A DNA stretch of 18,285 nt from CAJQQY01 sp964352225. GTDB lineage: Bacteria > Bacteroidota > Bacteroidia > Chitinophagales > Saprospiraceae. The number at the start of each line of letters is the position of its first letter. Within the stretch, counting starts at the first letter, position 1. The notes beneath the pieces were generated by a model that had not been told where the DNA came from, did not search any database, and saw only the letters and a program-made list of their open reading frames with translations. Shown one piece after another: positions 9,901 to 15,548 of the stretch. The stretch spans positions 1 through 18,285 of the forward strand of contig CAYGRM010000101.1 in the NCBI GenBank assembly GCA_964352225.1, given 5' to 3'. The position numbers were made by a program, and so were the translations under genes.

Positions 9901-10697
9901 GTGAAATTTATATACATAGTAATAAACCTAATCCCAAAAACAGTTACTACTAAAAATGCAAATCCCATCCAGGGCGGACGAGTTAATGAGAAATTTTTTG
10001 CAAAAATATTAATCAAGATACCTAAAAAAATAAAAGAGCAGAGGTACAAAAAGAATAAAAACTGTTGCTTGATTGGATCTTGAACTTGCGACGTTGTGGC
10101 AGTTAAATAGGCAAGAATTTTTCCAGAGCTATTTTTAATTGAAACAGAGGACGGATTTTTAGAAACAGCAATTTTCTTTGGAATATTTTGATCGGCTTTA
10201 AAAACATTTTCCAAATATGAACTTTCTAACTCGTATTCATATTTAATTGGAATAAAACCGAACATAGTATATTTTCCTAATCCAGGTTGGATAAATGATT
10301 TTTTTAAAACTTCATAATGTCCGTTAGAAAATTTGAAATAATCTGAATACAAATTGACATTTTCTCCTTGAAGCAATGATCGATTTGGAATAACATTATT
10401 GTTTGTCCAAAAGGCTAATGAATCCTCTAAATAAATGCATATAGTATAATCTTTTTTGTAAAGACTTTCTATTTTTACAAAATCTTCAAAAAGACTTTCA
10501 TTGGAAAGTTGACGAACGATAAAATCTTTTTCTTTAAAAAAGTTCTCTACGTCCTCTTCGTTTTCATGGAGATATTTTTCAATGATGGAAGCATATTGTT
10601 GAGTACCAACTGTTCGCTGGTTGTAAAAATCAAAACCCAAGGCTAAGAAGAAAAAGAGAAGGGTTAAGCCAATGAGGTATAGTTGTTTCTTAGTCAT
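6939..10697 (-). CDS. Very large multi-TM sensor histidine kinase (NtrY-like catalytic core)
   Basis: A 1252-residue membrane-bound histidine kinase. Layout: TM1 at about 6-22, an extracytoplasmic region (about 25-205), a block of about eight TM helices (about 210-470), a second extracytoplasmic region (about 475-710), TMs near 712-739 and 759-786, a third sensory region (about 787-930), a last TM (about 939-960), HAMP (about 960-1010), then HisKA and HATPase_c. The H-box VAHEIKNPLTPMKLS has the phospho-accepting His at residue 1036 and resembles NtrY/AtoS-type kinases. The N-box (NLIKNATQA, about 1147), G1 (DNGTGIP) and G2 (GTGLGLAIS, 1206-1214) are all intact. No response regulator is adjacent, so it is an orphan here. 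It is followed by a strong terminator and is probably monocistronic. Its stimulus cannot be read; two or three separate periplasmic regions suggest a complex input. Confidence 0.93.
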   Translation of the reverse strand: MTKKQLYLIGLTLLFFFLALGFDFYNQRTVGTQQYASIIEKYLHENEEDVENFFKEKDFIVRQLSNESLFEDFVKIESLYKKDYTICIYLEDSLAFWTNNNVIPNRSLLQGENVNLYSDYFKFSNGHYEVLKKSFIQPGLGKYTMFGFIPIKYEYELESSYLENVFKADQNIPKKIAVSKNPSSVSIKNSSGKILAYLTATTSQVQDPIKQQFLFFLYLCSFIFLGILINIFAKNFSLTRPPWMGFAFLVVTVFGIRFITMYINFTGKFTEISFFEQNFQSSYLGNSLGDLVINIFLLFWVMVFFHTEFRVRPIKELTNVHRFGLTTLNYFSIILGILMISNVFQQLVFNTEITFNFDHIFSLDKNSFIAIMASLLLLVALFLFSQRIMETILKLGLKKFVRLGALGLACLMAIPVIIKSNSDLPVVEMIIIGYMFNLIFDVYVDNNRPNFIWLVIWLVVFALIPSILLFKYNNDMDFGRRLKYAKELSDLKDRMAEESLEKVKKEIKNDQELKELLRPYPFKAAPEEVLPIINKHFTDNIYLHNNYQYDFHAYTKFGSALDSFPSAKDKLEIKLKEATSTATNDLKFLSKPNNKNTYLLSFNFYPDGSPNDPINLVLEVERNRRDQSKVFTELLIEKQYKDLNDLGIYEYAIYNKNEGLIYKEGESYDDIYEFDAIPSLTENPIEIKDDVRSHLVYRASNDNLVVISKELPTARRVITLFAFLFVLLLIVILLLVIFNSIFKSLPPIFNFTFDKVMSIRTRIQMAVIVLTVIFFFSIGFVTVRYFSDERENYHESRLDRKGKTILMDTNLELEEFYSRNGHKDFDYDRMLKRISTVHRMDVNIYDKSGTLISSSESDVFNKGIVSKSMDAMAFNALSRMKKLKYTQEEETVGSLTYKAAYLPLKLTTLNGNEITSETVAYMGLPYYSKQRELRDDVNVFMGTLLNLYVFLLLIAGAVAIGITNSITRPIARIGEKLKEFKLGKRNEPLEWQSKDELGDLIEEYNRLIKKVEESAEKLAHQEREGAWREMAKQVAHEIKNPLTPMKLSIQYLLHAYRSNPEDISPLLKRVSGTLIEQIDNLASIASEFSNFAKMPRADNQKLIVNDLVKSVFDFFNEGSEMIDLSLELPENQIFVFADKNHLIQVLNNLIKNATQAIPDHRRGNIVISLHQRDQTAIIKVKDNGTGIPEDKWNKVFVPNFTTKNSGTGLGLAISKNIIESVDGKIHFESIVDVGTDFFVELPIVEIRAMEEV

Positions 10698-10866
10698 AAG
10701 ATATATTCAGGAAATATGGGAGAAATTGAATACTAATCTTTAGTAATTGATTAATTTTGCATTTCCGACTTTTGGAAATAAGTATTAACAAATTACCACA
10801 AATTTTAATCCAAATCCAATTCAGTTTCGGAAATGTAAAATTAATAAAAATAAATATATTTTATTG

Positions 10867-10879
10867 CCTAACAGTTAGG
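10867..10879. promoter_or_regulatory. 13-bp dyad CCTAAC-A-GTTAGG
   Basis: A perfect 6-bp inverted repeat with one central base lies in the 257-bp divergent gap between the kinase gene and rnpB, about 88 bp before the RNA. The size and symmetry fit an operator for a small dimeric repressor, but no such regulator is in the window. It could be chance. Confidence 0.3.
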
Positions 10880-10954
10880 TAGTTATGAAGTTTTTTTGAT
10901 AATATTTTAAAATAATTTATTGACTAAATTTCTACTTAAAGTTAAAAAGAAAAT

Positions 10955-11357
10955 ACTGCAAACTGCTCTATCGTTTTGCTAATTTATTGGCGAAAAGGAA
11001 AGTCCGGACAACGTAGAGTACCACACCATCTAACGGATGGGGTTCCGAGTTCTCGGGATACAGAAAGTGTCGCAGAAAATAACCGCCCCGATTTATCGAG
11101 GTAAGGGTGAAAACGTGCGGTAAGAGCGCACGACATTCCCGAGCAATCGGGAAAGTGGATAAACCTTGTGGGTTGAAATGCCACGTACATTTCAGTTTTC
11201 TTCGGAAAGTGGAGTTGCTCGCTCCATTGATTTCGTTTTAGGACGAAGTCAGCAGGAAGGGGTAGGCAGATTGGGTTCGTTGGTGACAACGAAACTAGAT
11301 AAATGATAGAGGTCTCGAATTTTCGGGATTACAGAATTCGGCTTATAGGTTTGCAGT
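10955..11357 (+). ncRNA. rnpB: RNase P RNA (bacterial type A-like)
   Basis: The catalytic RNA of RNase P, which trims tRNA 5' ends. The conserved 5' core AAGGAAAGTCCGGAC (10995-11009) and the 3' partner ACAGAATTCGGCTTATAG (11331-11348) form the P4 pseudoknot. Between them are ACAGAAAGTGTCGCAGAAA-type sequence, GGTAAGGGTGAAAACGTGCG, GGTAAGAGCGCACGA and AGATAAATGATAGA, all characteristic of this RNA. Ends are set by the P1 helix: ACTGCAAAC (10955-10963) pairs exactly with GTTTGCAGT (11349-11357), giving about 403 nt, a normal length. A T-rich tract (11357-11370) follows and probably terminates it. A TTG at 10920-10922 sits at the right distance for a -33 box, but the -7 box is poor. An ORF-sized open frame on the opposite strand here is not a gene. 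Confidence 0.95.
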
Positions 11358-11388
11358 TTTTTTCTTTTTTGTTAAATTGTATTTAATT

Positions 11389-11398
11389 NNNNNNNNNN
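11389..11398. other. Assembly gap (10 N)
   Basis: Exactly ten Ns, 19 bp after the rnpB T-tract and 50 bp before the chosen start of the next gene. The flanking bases do not show how much sequence is missing. The promoter of the downstream gene may be affected. Confidence 0.98.
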
Positions 11399-11448
11399 CA
11401 ACAATGATTTTACATTTTTTAGAAAAAAATAATTTCTTATTTTTAAAA

Positions 11449-12675
11449 ATGATAAAATACTTTTTTCTATTTTCGATTGGTCTTGTTTTTTCCATCAATT
11501 TTTCAAAAGCTCAATCTGGTTGTACTGATCCATTAGCCAGTAATTATGATGCTGCAGCAATGGTTAATGATGGTTCTTGCTTATATTCCACTACAAATTA
11601 TTCTCTTAATGAGATTGCTATTCTTCCAAATCAAATCTTAGAAACTTCTGGTTTGGCTTTTTTTGATAACCAATTATGGACTCATAATGATGCAGGCAAT
11701 GAGGATAAGATTTATCAGATAGATACGACTAATGGAACAATTCTTAATACAGTTATTATCGCCAATTCCAATAATGAAGATTGGGAGGATTTAGCTGAAG
11801 ATGGTACTCACTTGTATATAGGTGATTTTGGTAACAACGATGGTGACCGAATGGATTTAAGAATATACAAAGTTCTTAAATCTCAATTGTCTTCAGGAAT
11901 CGCGACAGCTGAAGTAATCGAATTTTCTTTTAGCGATCAGGTAGATTTTACTCCATCCAGTAATAATACAAACTATGATTGTGAAGCATTCTTTTTCCAT
12001 AATGATAGTTTGCATTTATTTTCTAAAAACTGGGTAGATCAAAGAACTCGACATTATGTAATGCCTTCAGAATCAGGGACTTATGTGGCTGAATTACGAG
12101 AGTCAATGGATGTTCAAGGCTTAATTACAGGCGCAGATATAAGTGATGATGGCGTAGTGGCATTGATAGGATATAATTTTTCAGGAGTTAATATTGCTTG
12201 GTTTTGTTTTGATTACTCAGGGACAGATTTTTTTTCTGGAAATAAGAGAAAAATATCTTTTGGCTTGGCGTTGAATAATAGTCAGACGGAGGCAATTACT
12301 TTTAGGGAAGGAGGATATGGTTATGTTTCTTCTGAGCAATTTGCAAGTTTAGATGCAAAACTTTTATCTTTTCAGTCTGAGCAATGGACGAATGGAATAT
12401 CAACGAGTGTGGCTAACTTTGAGGAAGAGGAAACGTTTAACGTTTTTCCAAATCCGTTTTGTAATCATGTAAATGTATTGTTGGAAAAACAAGGTGAGTT
12501 TGAGATTTCATTGTTTGATTCAAATGGAATATTACTACAAAGTGGAATGCATAATGGAGGGGGAGTGGTGAGTTGGAAAGTAAATGTGTTGTTAAAGGAA
12601 GGTGGAATTTATTTTTTGGAAATTAAGGGTGAAGATAATATTTGGCGTAAGAAGTTAGTTTATCAAAAAAACTAA
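11449..12675 (+). CDS. T9SS-exported predicted beta-propeller protein with GCTDPxASNYD motif
   Basis: A 408-residue secreted or cell-surface protein. I chose the ATG at 11449 because it gives a clean signal peptide (MIKYFFLFSIGLVFSINF then SKAQ, cleavage near residue 22). An ATG 45 bp upstream (11404) would add a charged extension, and anything further runs into the N gap. Residues 23-47 contain GCTDPLASNYDAAAMVNDGSC, a cysteine-bounded motif common in Bacteroidota surface proteins. The middle (about 50-330) reads like a beta-propeller: NEDWEDLAEDGTHLYIGDFG and NYDCEAFFFHNDSLHLFSKN resemble WED.A...LYIGD.GDN and DAEA...LY.FTK propellers of the esterase-like/phytase type. The last 75 or so residues (VFPNPFCNHVNVLLEK to GIYFLEIKGEDNIWRKKLVY) are a type A T9SS C-terminal sorting domain. 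Enzyme activity, if any, is unknown. Confidence 0.88.
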   Translation: MIKYFFLFSIGLVFSINFSKAQSGCTDPLASNYDAAAMVNDGSCLYSTTNYSLNEIAILPNQILETSGLAFFDNQLWTHNDAGNEDKIYQIDTTNGTILNTVIIANSNNEDWEDLAEDGTHLYIGDFGNNDGDRMDLRIYKVLKSQLSSGIATAEVIEFSFSDQVDFTPSSNNTNYDCEAFFFHNDSLHLFSKNWVDQRTRHYVMPSESGTYVAELRESMDVQGLITGADISDDGVVALIGYNFSGVNIAWFCFDYSGTDFFSGNKRKISFGLALNNSQTEAITFREGGYGYVSSEQFASLDAKLLSFQSEQWTNGISTSVANFEEEETFNVFPNPFCNHVNVLLEKQGEFEISLFDSNGILLQSGMHNGGGVVSWKVNVLLKEGGIYFLEIKGEDNIWRKKLVYQKN

Positions 12676-12682
12676 TCATCGT

Positions 12683-12714
12683 AAATAATAATAGTTGTCA
12701 TAGTTTTATTATTT
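12683..12714 (+). terminator. Possible weak terminator of the T9SS-exported protein gene
   Basis: AAATAATAA (12683-12691) pairs with TTATTATTT (12706-12714) around a 14-nt loop, 7 bp after the stop codon. The stem is all A/T and has no separate T-run, so termination here is doubtful. Confidence 0.25.
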
Positions 12715-12957
12715 TCCATTTTTCATCAAAACAACAAAAAATTATGTATCTACATTAGGGCGTAATGTATTCAGAAATTAACCATATTATTTTAAGAATG
12801 TTTGTTGAGCAATTGATATAGGTGTTTTTTTGAAAAGGAGGAATATGAATATTTGTTAGACTGAGGAAATACAGTTATTAATTTGAATAGGGGTAAGGGG
12901 AACAGTACAGATAATTGAGAGAAAGGTAAATTGATCGGAGATTTTAGGCATATAGAT

Positions 12958-13017
12958 ATGATAAAATCTTTAGTAGAATTTTATAATTTACCAAGCGAAT
13001 TTGAAATTAACCTGTAA
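12958..13017 (+). CDS. Possible 19-residue micro-ORF upstream of carbonic anhydrase
   Basis: ATG to TAA encodes MIKSLVEFYNLPSEFEINL. It ends 46 bp before the carbonic anhydrase ATG. It could be a leader peptide, the remnant of a decayed gene or chance. There is no recognisable family and no ribosome-binding site. Listed only because of its position. Confidence 0.15.
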   Translation: MIKSLVEFYNLPSEFEINL

Positions 13018-13063
13018 ACGATATTTTATTTTAATATTATAAAACTAAAAATTCTGAACCATT

Positions 13064-13648
13064 ATGAGCAAAGTAAAAAGTCTTTCAGCTGATCAAGCAT
13101 TAGAAAAATTAAAAACTGGTAACAAAAACTATGTAGCAGATAATCTTAATCGAGCACTTCAAGATGCTTCTCGAAGAAAAGATTTAACTGGAGGTCAATA
13201 CCCATTCGCAATTATATTAAGTTGTGCAGATAGTAGAATTATTCCTGAATTAACTTTTGATGCAGGGATTGGTGAATTATTTGTGATAAGAGTTGCAGGC
13301 AATGTGGCCAATACGAGTACAACGGCTAGTATTGAGTATGCAGTTGCACATTTAGGGGTGAAATTAATAGTTGTATTAGGTCATGAAAATTGTGGAGCTG
13401 TAACAGCAGCAGTAGCAGGAGGAGACAATGGTTATAACTTGAATCACTTATTGGCACATATTTCACCATCCATTGCTGCATCTCGTAAAAAAGACGTGAA
13501 TTCAGTTGTTAAGAAAAATGCTAAAATGACTTGTGAGGATTTGGTTAATCGATCAACGATTATTCGAAATGCAGCAGAGAAAAAAAACGGAGTAAAAGTA
13601 GTACCCGCTTATTATAATTTAGAAACTGGAAAAGTTAATTTCTTATAA
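13064..13648 (+). CDS. Beta-class carbonic anhydrase
   Basis: A 194-residue zinc enzyme that interconverts CO2 and bicarbonate. The class signature is complete: CADSR gives Cys54 (Zn ligand), Asp56 and Arg58 (the catalytic dyad), and GHENCGAV gives His107 and Cys110 (the other Zn ligands). IGELFVIRVAGN and ASIEYAVAHLGVKLIVVLGH are typical neighbouring segments. No signal peptide is present, so it acts in the cytosol, supplying bicarbonate for carboxylations or balancing pH. The length is slightly short for the class (commonly about 200-220), but nothing essential is missing. It stands alone, 388 bp from the previous gene, and shares a bidirectional terminator with the convergent rplT gene. 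Confidence 0.95.
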   Translation: MSKVKSLSADQALEKLKTGNKNYVADNLNRALQDASRRKDLTGGQYPFAIILSCADSRIIPELTFDAGIGELFVIRVAGNVANTSTTASIEYAVAHLGVKLIVVLGHENCGAVTAAVAGGDNGYNLNHLLAHISPSIAASRKKDVNSVVKKNAKMTCEDLVNRSTIIRNAAEKKNGVKVVPAYYNLETGKVNFL

Positions 13649-13668
13649 GAAAATCTCTAAAAGAAACG

Positions 13669-13707
13669 AAAAAGGGTTGTTCAAAAATTAATTGAACAAC
13701 CCTTTTT
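13669..13707. terminator. Bidirectional intrinsic terminator between carbonic anhydrase and rplT
   Basis: AAAAAGGGTTGTTCAA (13669-13684) pairs perfectly over 16 bp with TTGAACAACCCTTTTT (13692-13707), with a 7-nt loop. A and T tracts flank the GC part, so it works in both directions. It lies 20 bp after the carbonic anhydrase stop and 19 bp after the convergent rplT stop. Confidence 0.92.
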
Positions 13708-13726
13708 ACTTAGCAATAATTGCTAT

Positions 13727-14074
13727 TTATTTTCTAGCAGAATCAACCACAGCTTTGAAGGTATCAGGATGATTCATCGCTAAGTCAGCTAAAACTTTAC
13801 GATTCAATCCTACTTCATTTTGTGATAATCCGTGCATCAATTTGGAGTAAGACATTCCTTGCTGTCTAGCACCTGCATTGATACGAGCGATCCATAATCT
13901 ACGGAATGCACGTTTTTTATTTTTTCGATCTCGGTACGCATACACAAGTCCTTTTTCTACAGCATTTTTCGCTACTGTATAAACTTTAGATCTTGCTCCA
14001 AAGTAACCTTTCGCTAATTTTAGAATCTTTTTTCTTCTGGCTCTTGAAGCTACAGAATTTACTGATCTAGGCAT
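13727..14074 (-). CDS. rplT: 50S ribosomal protein L20
   Basis: A 115-residue primary 23S-binding protein needed for early large-subunit assembly. The whole length matches the family: MPRSVNSVASRARRKKILKL, AKGYFGARSKVYTVAKNAVE, YRDRKNKKRAFRRLWIARIN and the Bacteroidota-like C-terminal SQNEVGLNRKVLADLAMNHP. L20 is known in other bacteria to repress its own operon by binding the leader mRNA. Here it is the last gene of the infC-rpmI-rplT cluster, 102 bp after rpmI. A terminator-like hairpin lies in that gap, and I see no clear promoter of its own. Confidence 0.97.
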   Translation of the reverse strand: MPRSVNSVASRARRKKILKLAKGYFGARSKVYTVAKNAVEKGLVYAYRDRKNKKRAFRRLWIARINAGARQQGMSYSKLMHGLSQNEVGLNRKVLADLAMNHPDTFKAVVDSARK

Positions 14075-14148
14075 TTTTAAATTTTTTAGTTGTGAAGCAG
14101 GATATAATAATATATTGGAAATCCATTTTTGTTTGCTCCACCGTCGTT

Positions 14149-14179
14149 AAAAAAAGTTAGTGATTTTCAGAAATCACTA
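14149..14179 (-). terminator. Hairpin plus U7 starting at the rpmI stop codon (possible attenuator for rplT)
   Basis: On the minus strand TAGTGATTT (14179-14171 in mirror), loop CTGA and AAATCACTA form a perfect 9-bp stem, then AC and seven Ts (14155-14149). The first three bases of the stem are the rpmI stop codon TAG. It has the form of an intrinsic terminator but is AT-rich, so it is more likely partial. A ribosome stopping at rpmI would cover the 5' arm. Confidence 0.6.
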
Positions 14180-14374
14180 TTTCATACAAAGTAATTTTTT
14201 GACTCTGTTTTCATCTCCTTTTTGAAGGATGCTACCGTGTCTCAATCTCAACTTTGCTTTTTTACTTTTATTTCTCATCATGTGAGAGGTAAAAGCACCA
14301 AACTTCTTGATTTTCCCAGAGCCAGTTACTTTGAATCTCTTCTTAGCACTAGAGTGGGTCTTCATTTTAGGCAT
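14177..14374 (-). CDS. rpmI: 50S ribosomal protein L35
   Basis: A 65-residue basic large-subunit protein. I chose the ATG at 14374 (MPKMKTHSSAKKRFKVTGSG), the universal family start; the open frame continues 18 codons upstream, but that part overlaps the promoter's transcribed leader and is not homologous. The rest, KIKKFGAFTSHMMRNKSKKA and RLRHGSILQKGDENRVKKLL, is typical. The family's usual length is about 64-66. Transcription likely begins at the promoter at 14437-14467, giving a leader of roughly 55-60 nt. Its stop codon forms part of the hairpin leading into rplT. Confidence 0.96.
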   Translation of the reverse strand: MPKMKTHSSAKKRFKVTGSGKIKKFGAFTSHMMRNKSKKAKLRLRHGSILQKGDENRVKKLLCMK

Positions 14375-14436
14375 AATTAAATAATTTTGGTAGTGGAAGA
14401 TATTTAATAAATCCACCTGATATTTCAAAAGAAGTG

Positions 14437-14467
14437 CAAAGATAAGGAAATAGGTAGAAAATACAAA
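14437..14467 (-). promoter_or_regulatory. Bacteroidota-type promoter for rpmI-rplT
   Basis: On the minus strand TTTG (14467-14464), exactly 19 bp, then TATCTTTG (14444-14437). This matches the phylum's primary-sigma consensus TTTG-N19-TAnnTTTG at every defined base. It lies between the infC terminator hairpin and the rpmI start, pointing at rpmI. It is the best promoter match I found in the window. Confidence 0.7.
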
Positions 14468-14510
14468 AACTAAAGGGAAAGATATAAAGGTTTTTATAGC
14501 TTTTTTTTAC

Positions 14511-14541
14511 AAAAATGGCTACATCTCAACGAGATGTAGCC
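14511..14541 (-). terminator. Intrinsic terminator after infC
   Basis: GGCTACATCTC (14517-14527) pairs perfectly with GAGATGTAGCC (14531-14541) around a 3-nt loop. On the minus strand the stem is followed by A and then TTTTT (14515-14511). It begins 26 bp past the infC stop. Confidence 0.8.
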
Positions 14542-14567
14542 TATATTTTAATTAAAAGATAGAGTAT

Positions 14568-15276
14568 CTATTCCTCTTCTTGATTTAATTTTTTTTCCAA
14601 TTCGGCATCAGCTTCAGCTGCTGATTTGTCTGCCTCATCTTTTCTTCTTTCGTGTTTGTTCTTTTTCTTTGCTGGTTTTTTCAAAGCACTTTTCTTAGGA
14701 GCGATTACCACAATCATTCTACGTCCTTCCATTTTTGGCAAAGCTTCGGGTGAACCATATTCTGCTAATTCTTTGATGAAACGGAGTAAAACTAATTCTC
14801 CACGATCTCTAAAAACAATAGTTCTTCCACGAAAGTGAACATAAGATTTAACTTTTGAACATTCTTTTAAGAAGTTNNNNNNNNNNGTTGATCGCATGCT
14901 TTAATTTAAAATCAAAATCGTGTTCGCTAATATTTGGGCCGAAACGAATTTCTTTCACCACAGTTTTTACAGCGTTAGATTTGATTTCTTTTTCCTTCTT
15001 CTTCCTCATGTAGAGGAATTTTTTGTAGTCAATGATTTGACATACAGGAGGTTTAGCATTAGGAGAGATTTCGACAAGATCGAGTTCCATTCTGTCCGCC
15101 CATTCTAATACTCTACGAGTTGGATAGATGCCAGCTTCAATGTCTTGTCCTATAGTTTCACTTAATTCTTTGAGATTGTCACCCACCAAGCGAATGTCTG
15201 GAATACGGATTTGATCATTCACTCTAAATCTGAGTGTATTTTTTCTAATGGGTTGCTTTTTTTGTCTTTTAGCCAA
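14568..15276 (-). CDS. infC: Translation initiation factor IF-3 (interrupted by an N run; non-ATG start)
   Basis: IF-3 binds the 30S subunit, keeps the subunits apart and checks start codons. The N-domain (about 15-85: FRVNDQIRIPDIRLVGDNL, LDLVEISPNAKPPVCQIIDY, KKFLYMRKKK) and C-domain (VKEIRFGPNISEHDFDFKLK, FLKECSKVKSYVHFRGRTIV, RFIKELAEYG, MEGRRMIVVIAPKK) are complete. A charged tail of about 45 residues follows, rich in Lys and then Glu. Ten Ns at 14877-14886 split it into two frames, but both sides carry the same AAC codon. Removing the Ns plus one AAC (13 nt) restores a single frame of 231 residues that aligns without a gap to E. coli KLRSLIRFLEEGDKAK. There is no in-frame ATG at the 5' end: TTG (15276) or ATT (15282) must start it, since TAA precedes at 15285-15283. 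Confidence 0.93.
14877..14886. other. Assembly gap (10 N) inside infC
   Basis: Exactly ten Ns. The left side ends in GTT and the right side begins with GTT. Collapsing Ns and one GTT gives an intact infC, so the run is probably a scaffolding artefact over contigs that actually overlap. Confidence 0.95.
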
Positions 15277-15459
15277 ATGAATTTAGTTTTAATAAAAAAA
15301 TAAGATTGAATAATTATTTCTAAAAATAATTTACCCGTAAAAATAACAGGATATTTTATATTCTGTTTAATTATTGGTAAAAAACTCTAATAAAATGTAG
15401 GAATTATTCATATTATCTACGTTTAATTTGCTTGAATAGTTCCGAATGGTTTTTTTTAT

Positions 15460-15492
15460 AAAAAAACACCTGCCGAAAGAATTCGACAGGTG
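15460..15492 (-). terminator. Intrinsic terminator of clpC
   Basis: On the minus strand CACCTGTCG (15492-15484) pairs with CGGCAGGTG (15475-15467) around an 8-nt loop, with one G-U pair, and TTTTTTT (15466-15460) follows. On the plus strand the same position is a C-A mismatch, so it is built for the minus transcript. It lies 56 bp after the clpC stop. Confidence 0.85.
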
Positions 15493-15548
15493 CATTATCT
15501 TGAATGGACAAATGAATCATACAACTCATTATTCCATTTTAATTAATA

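Larger units (their letters stand above)
12676..13063. other. 388-bp non-coding region before the carbonic anhydrase
   Basis: No gene of normal size is visible on either strand. Contents: a weak AT hairpin just after the upstream stop (12683-12714); a perfect AGGAGG at 12837-12842 followed by an ATG with only four codons (MNIC, stop); and a 19-codon micro-ORF at 12958-13017. No convincing TAnnTTTG promoter was found, although one must lie here or further upstream for the carbonic anhydrase gene. Confidence 0.6.

Noticed and set aside
10984..11289. A 101-codon open frame on the minus strand
   Set aside because: It lies entirely within the RNase P RNA, whose conserved core and P1 helix explain the sequence; there is no homology-like pattern in the translation.
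11377..11448. An upstream start (TTG at 11377 or ATG at 11404) for the T9SS-exported protein
   Set aside because: The first crosses the N gap, and both put extra residues before an otherwise perfect signal peptide starting at 11449.
14568..14897. Two separate truncated genes at the infC locus, or a frameshift pseudogene
   Set aside because: Collapsing the N run with its duplicated AAC restores one complete IF3 frame, so a true break is unlikely.
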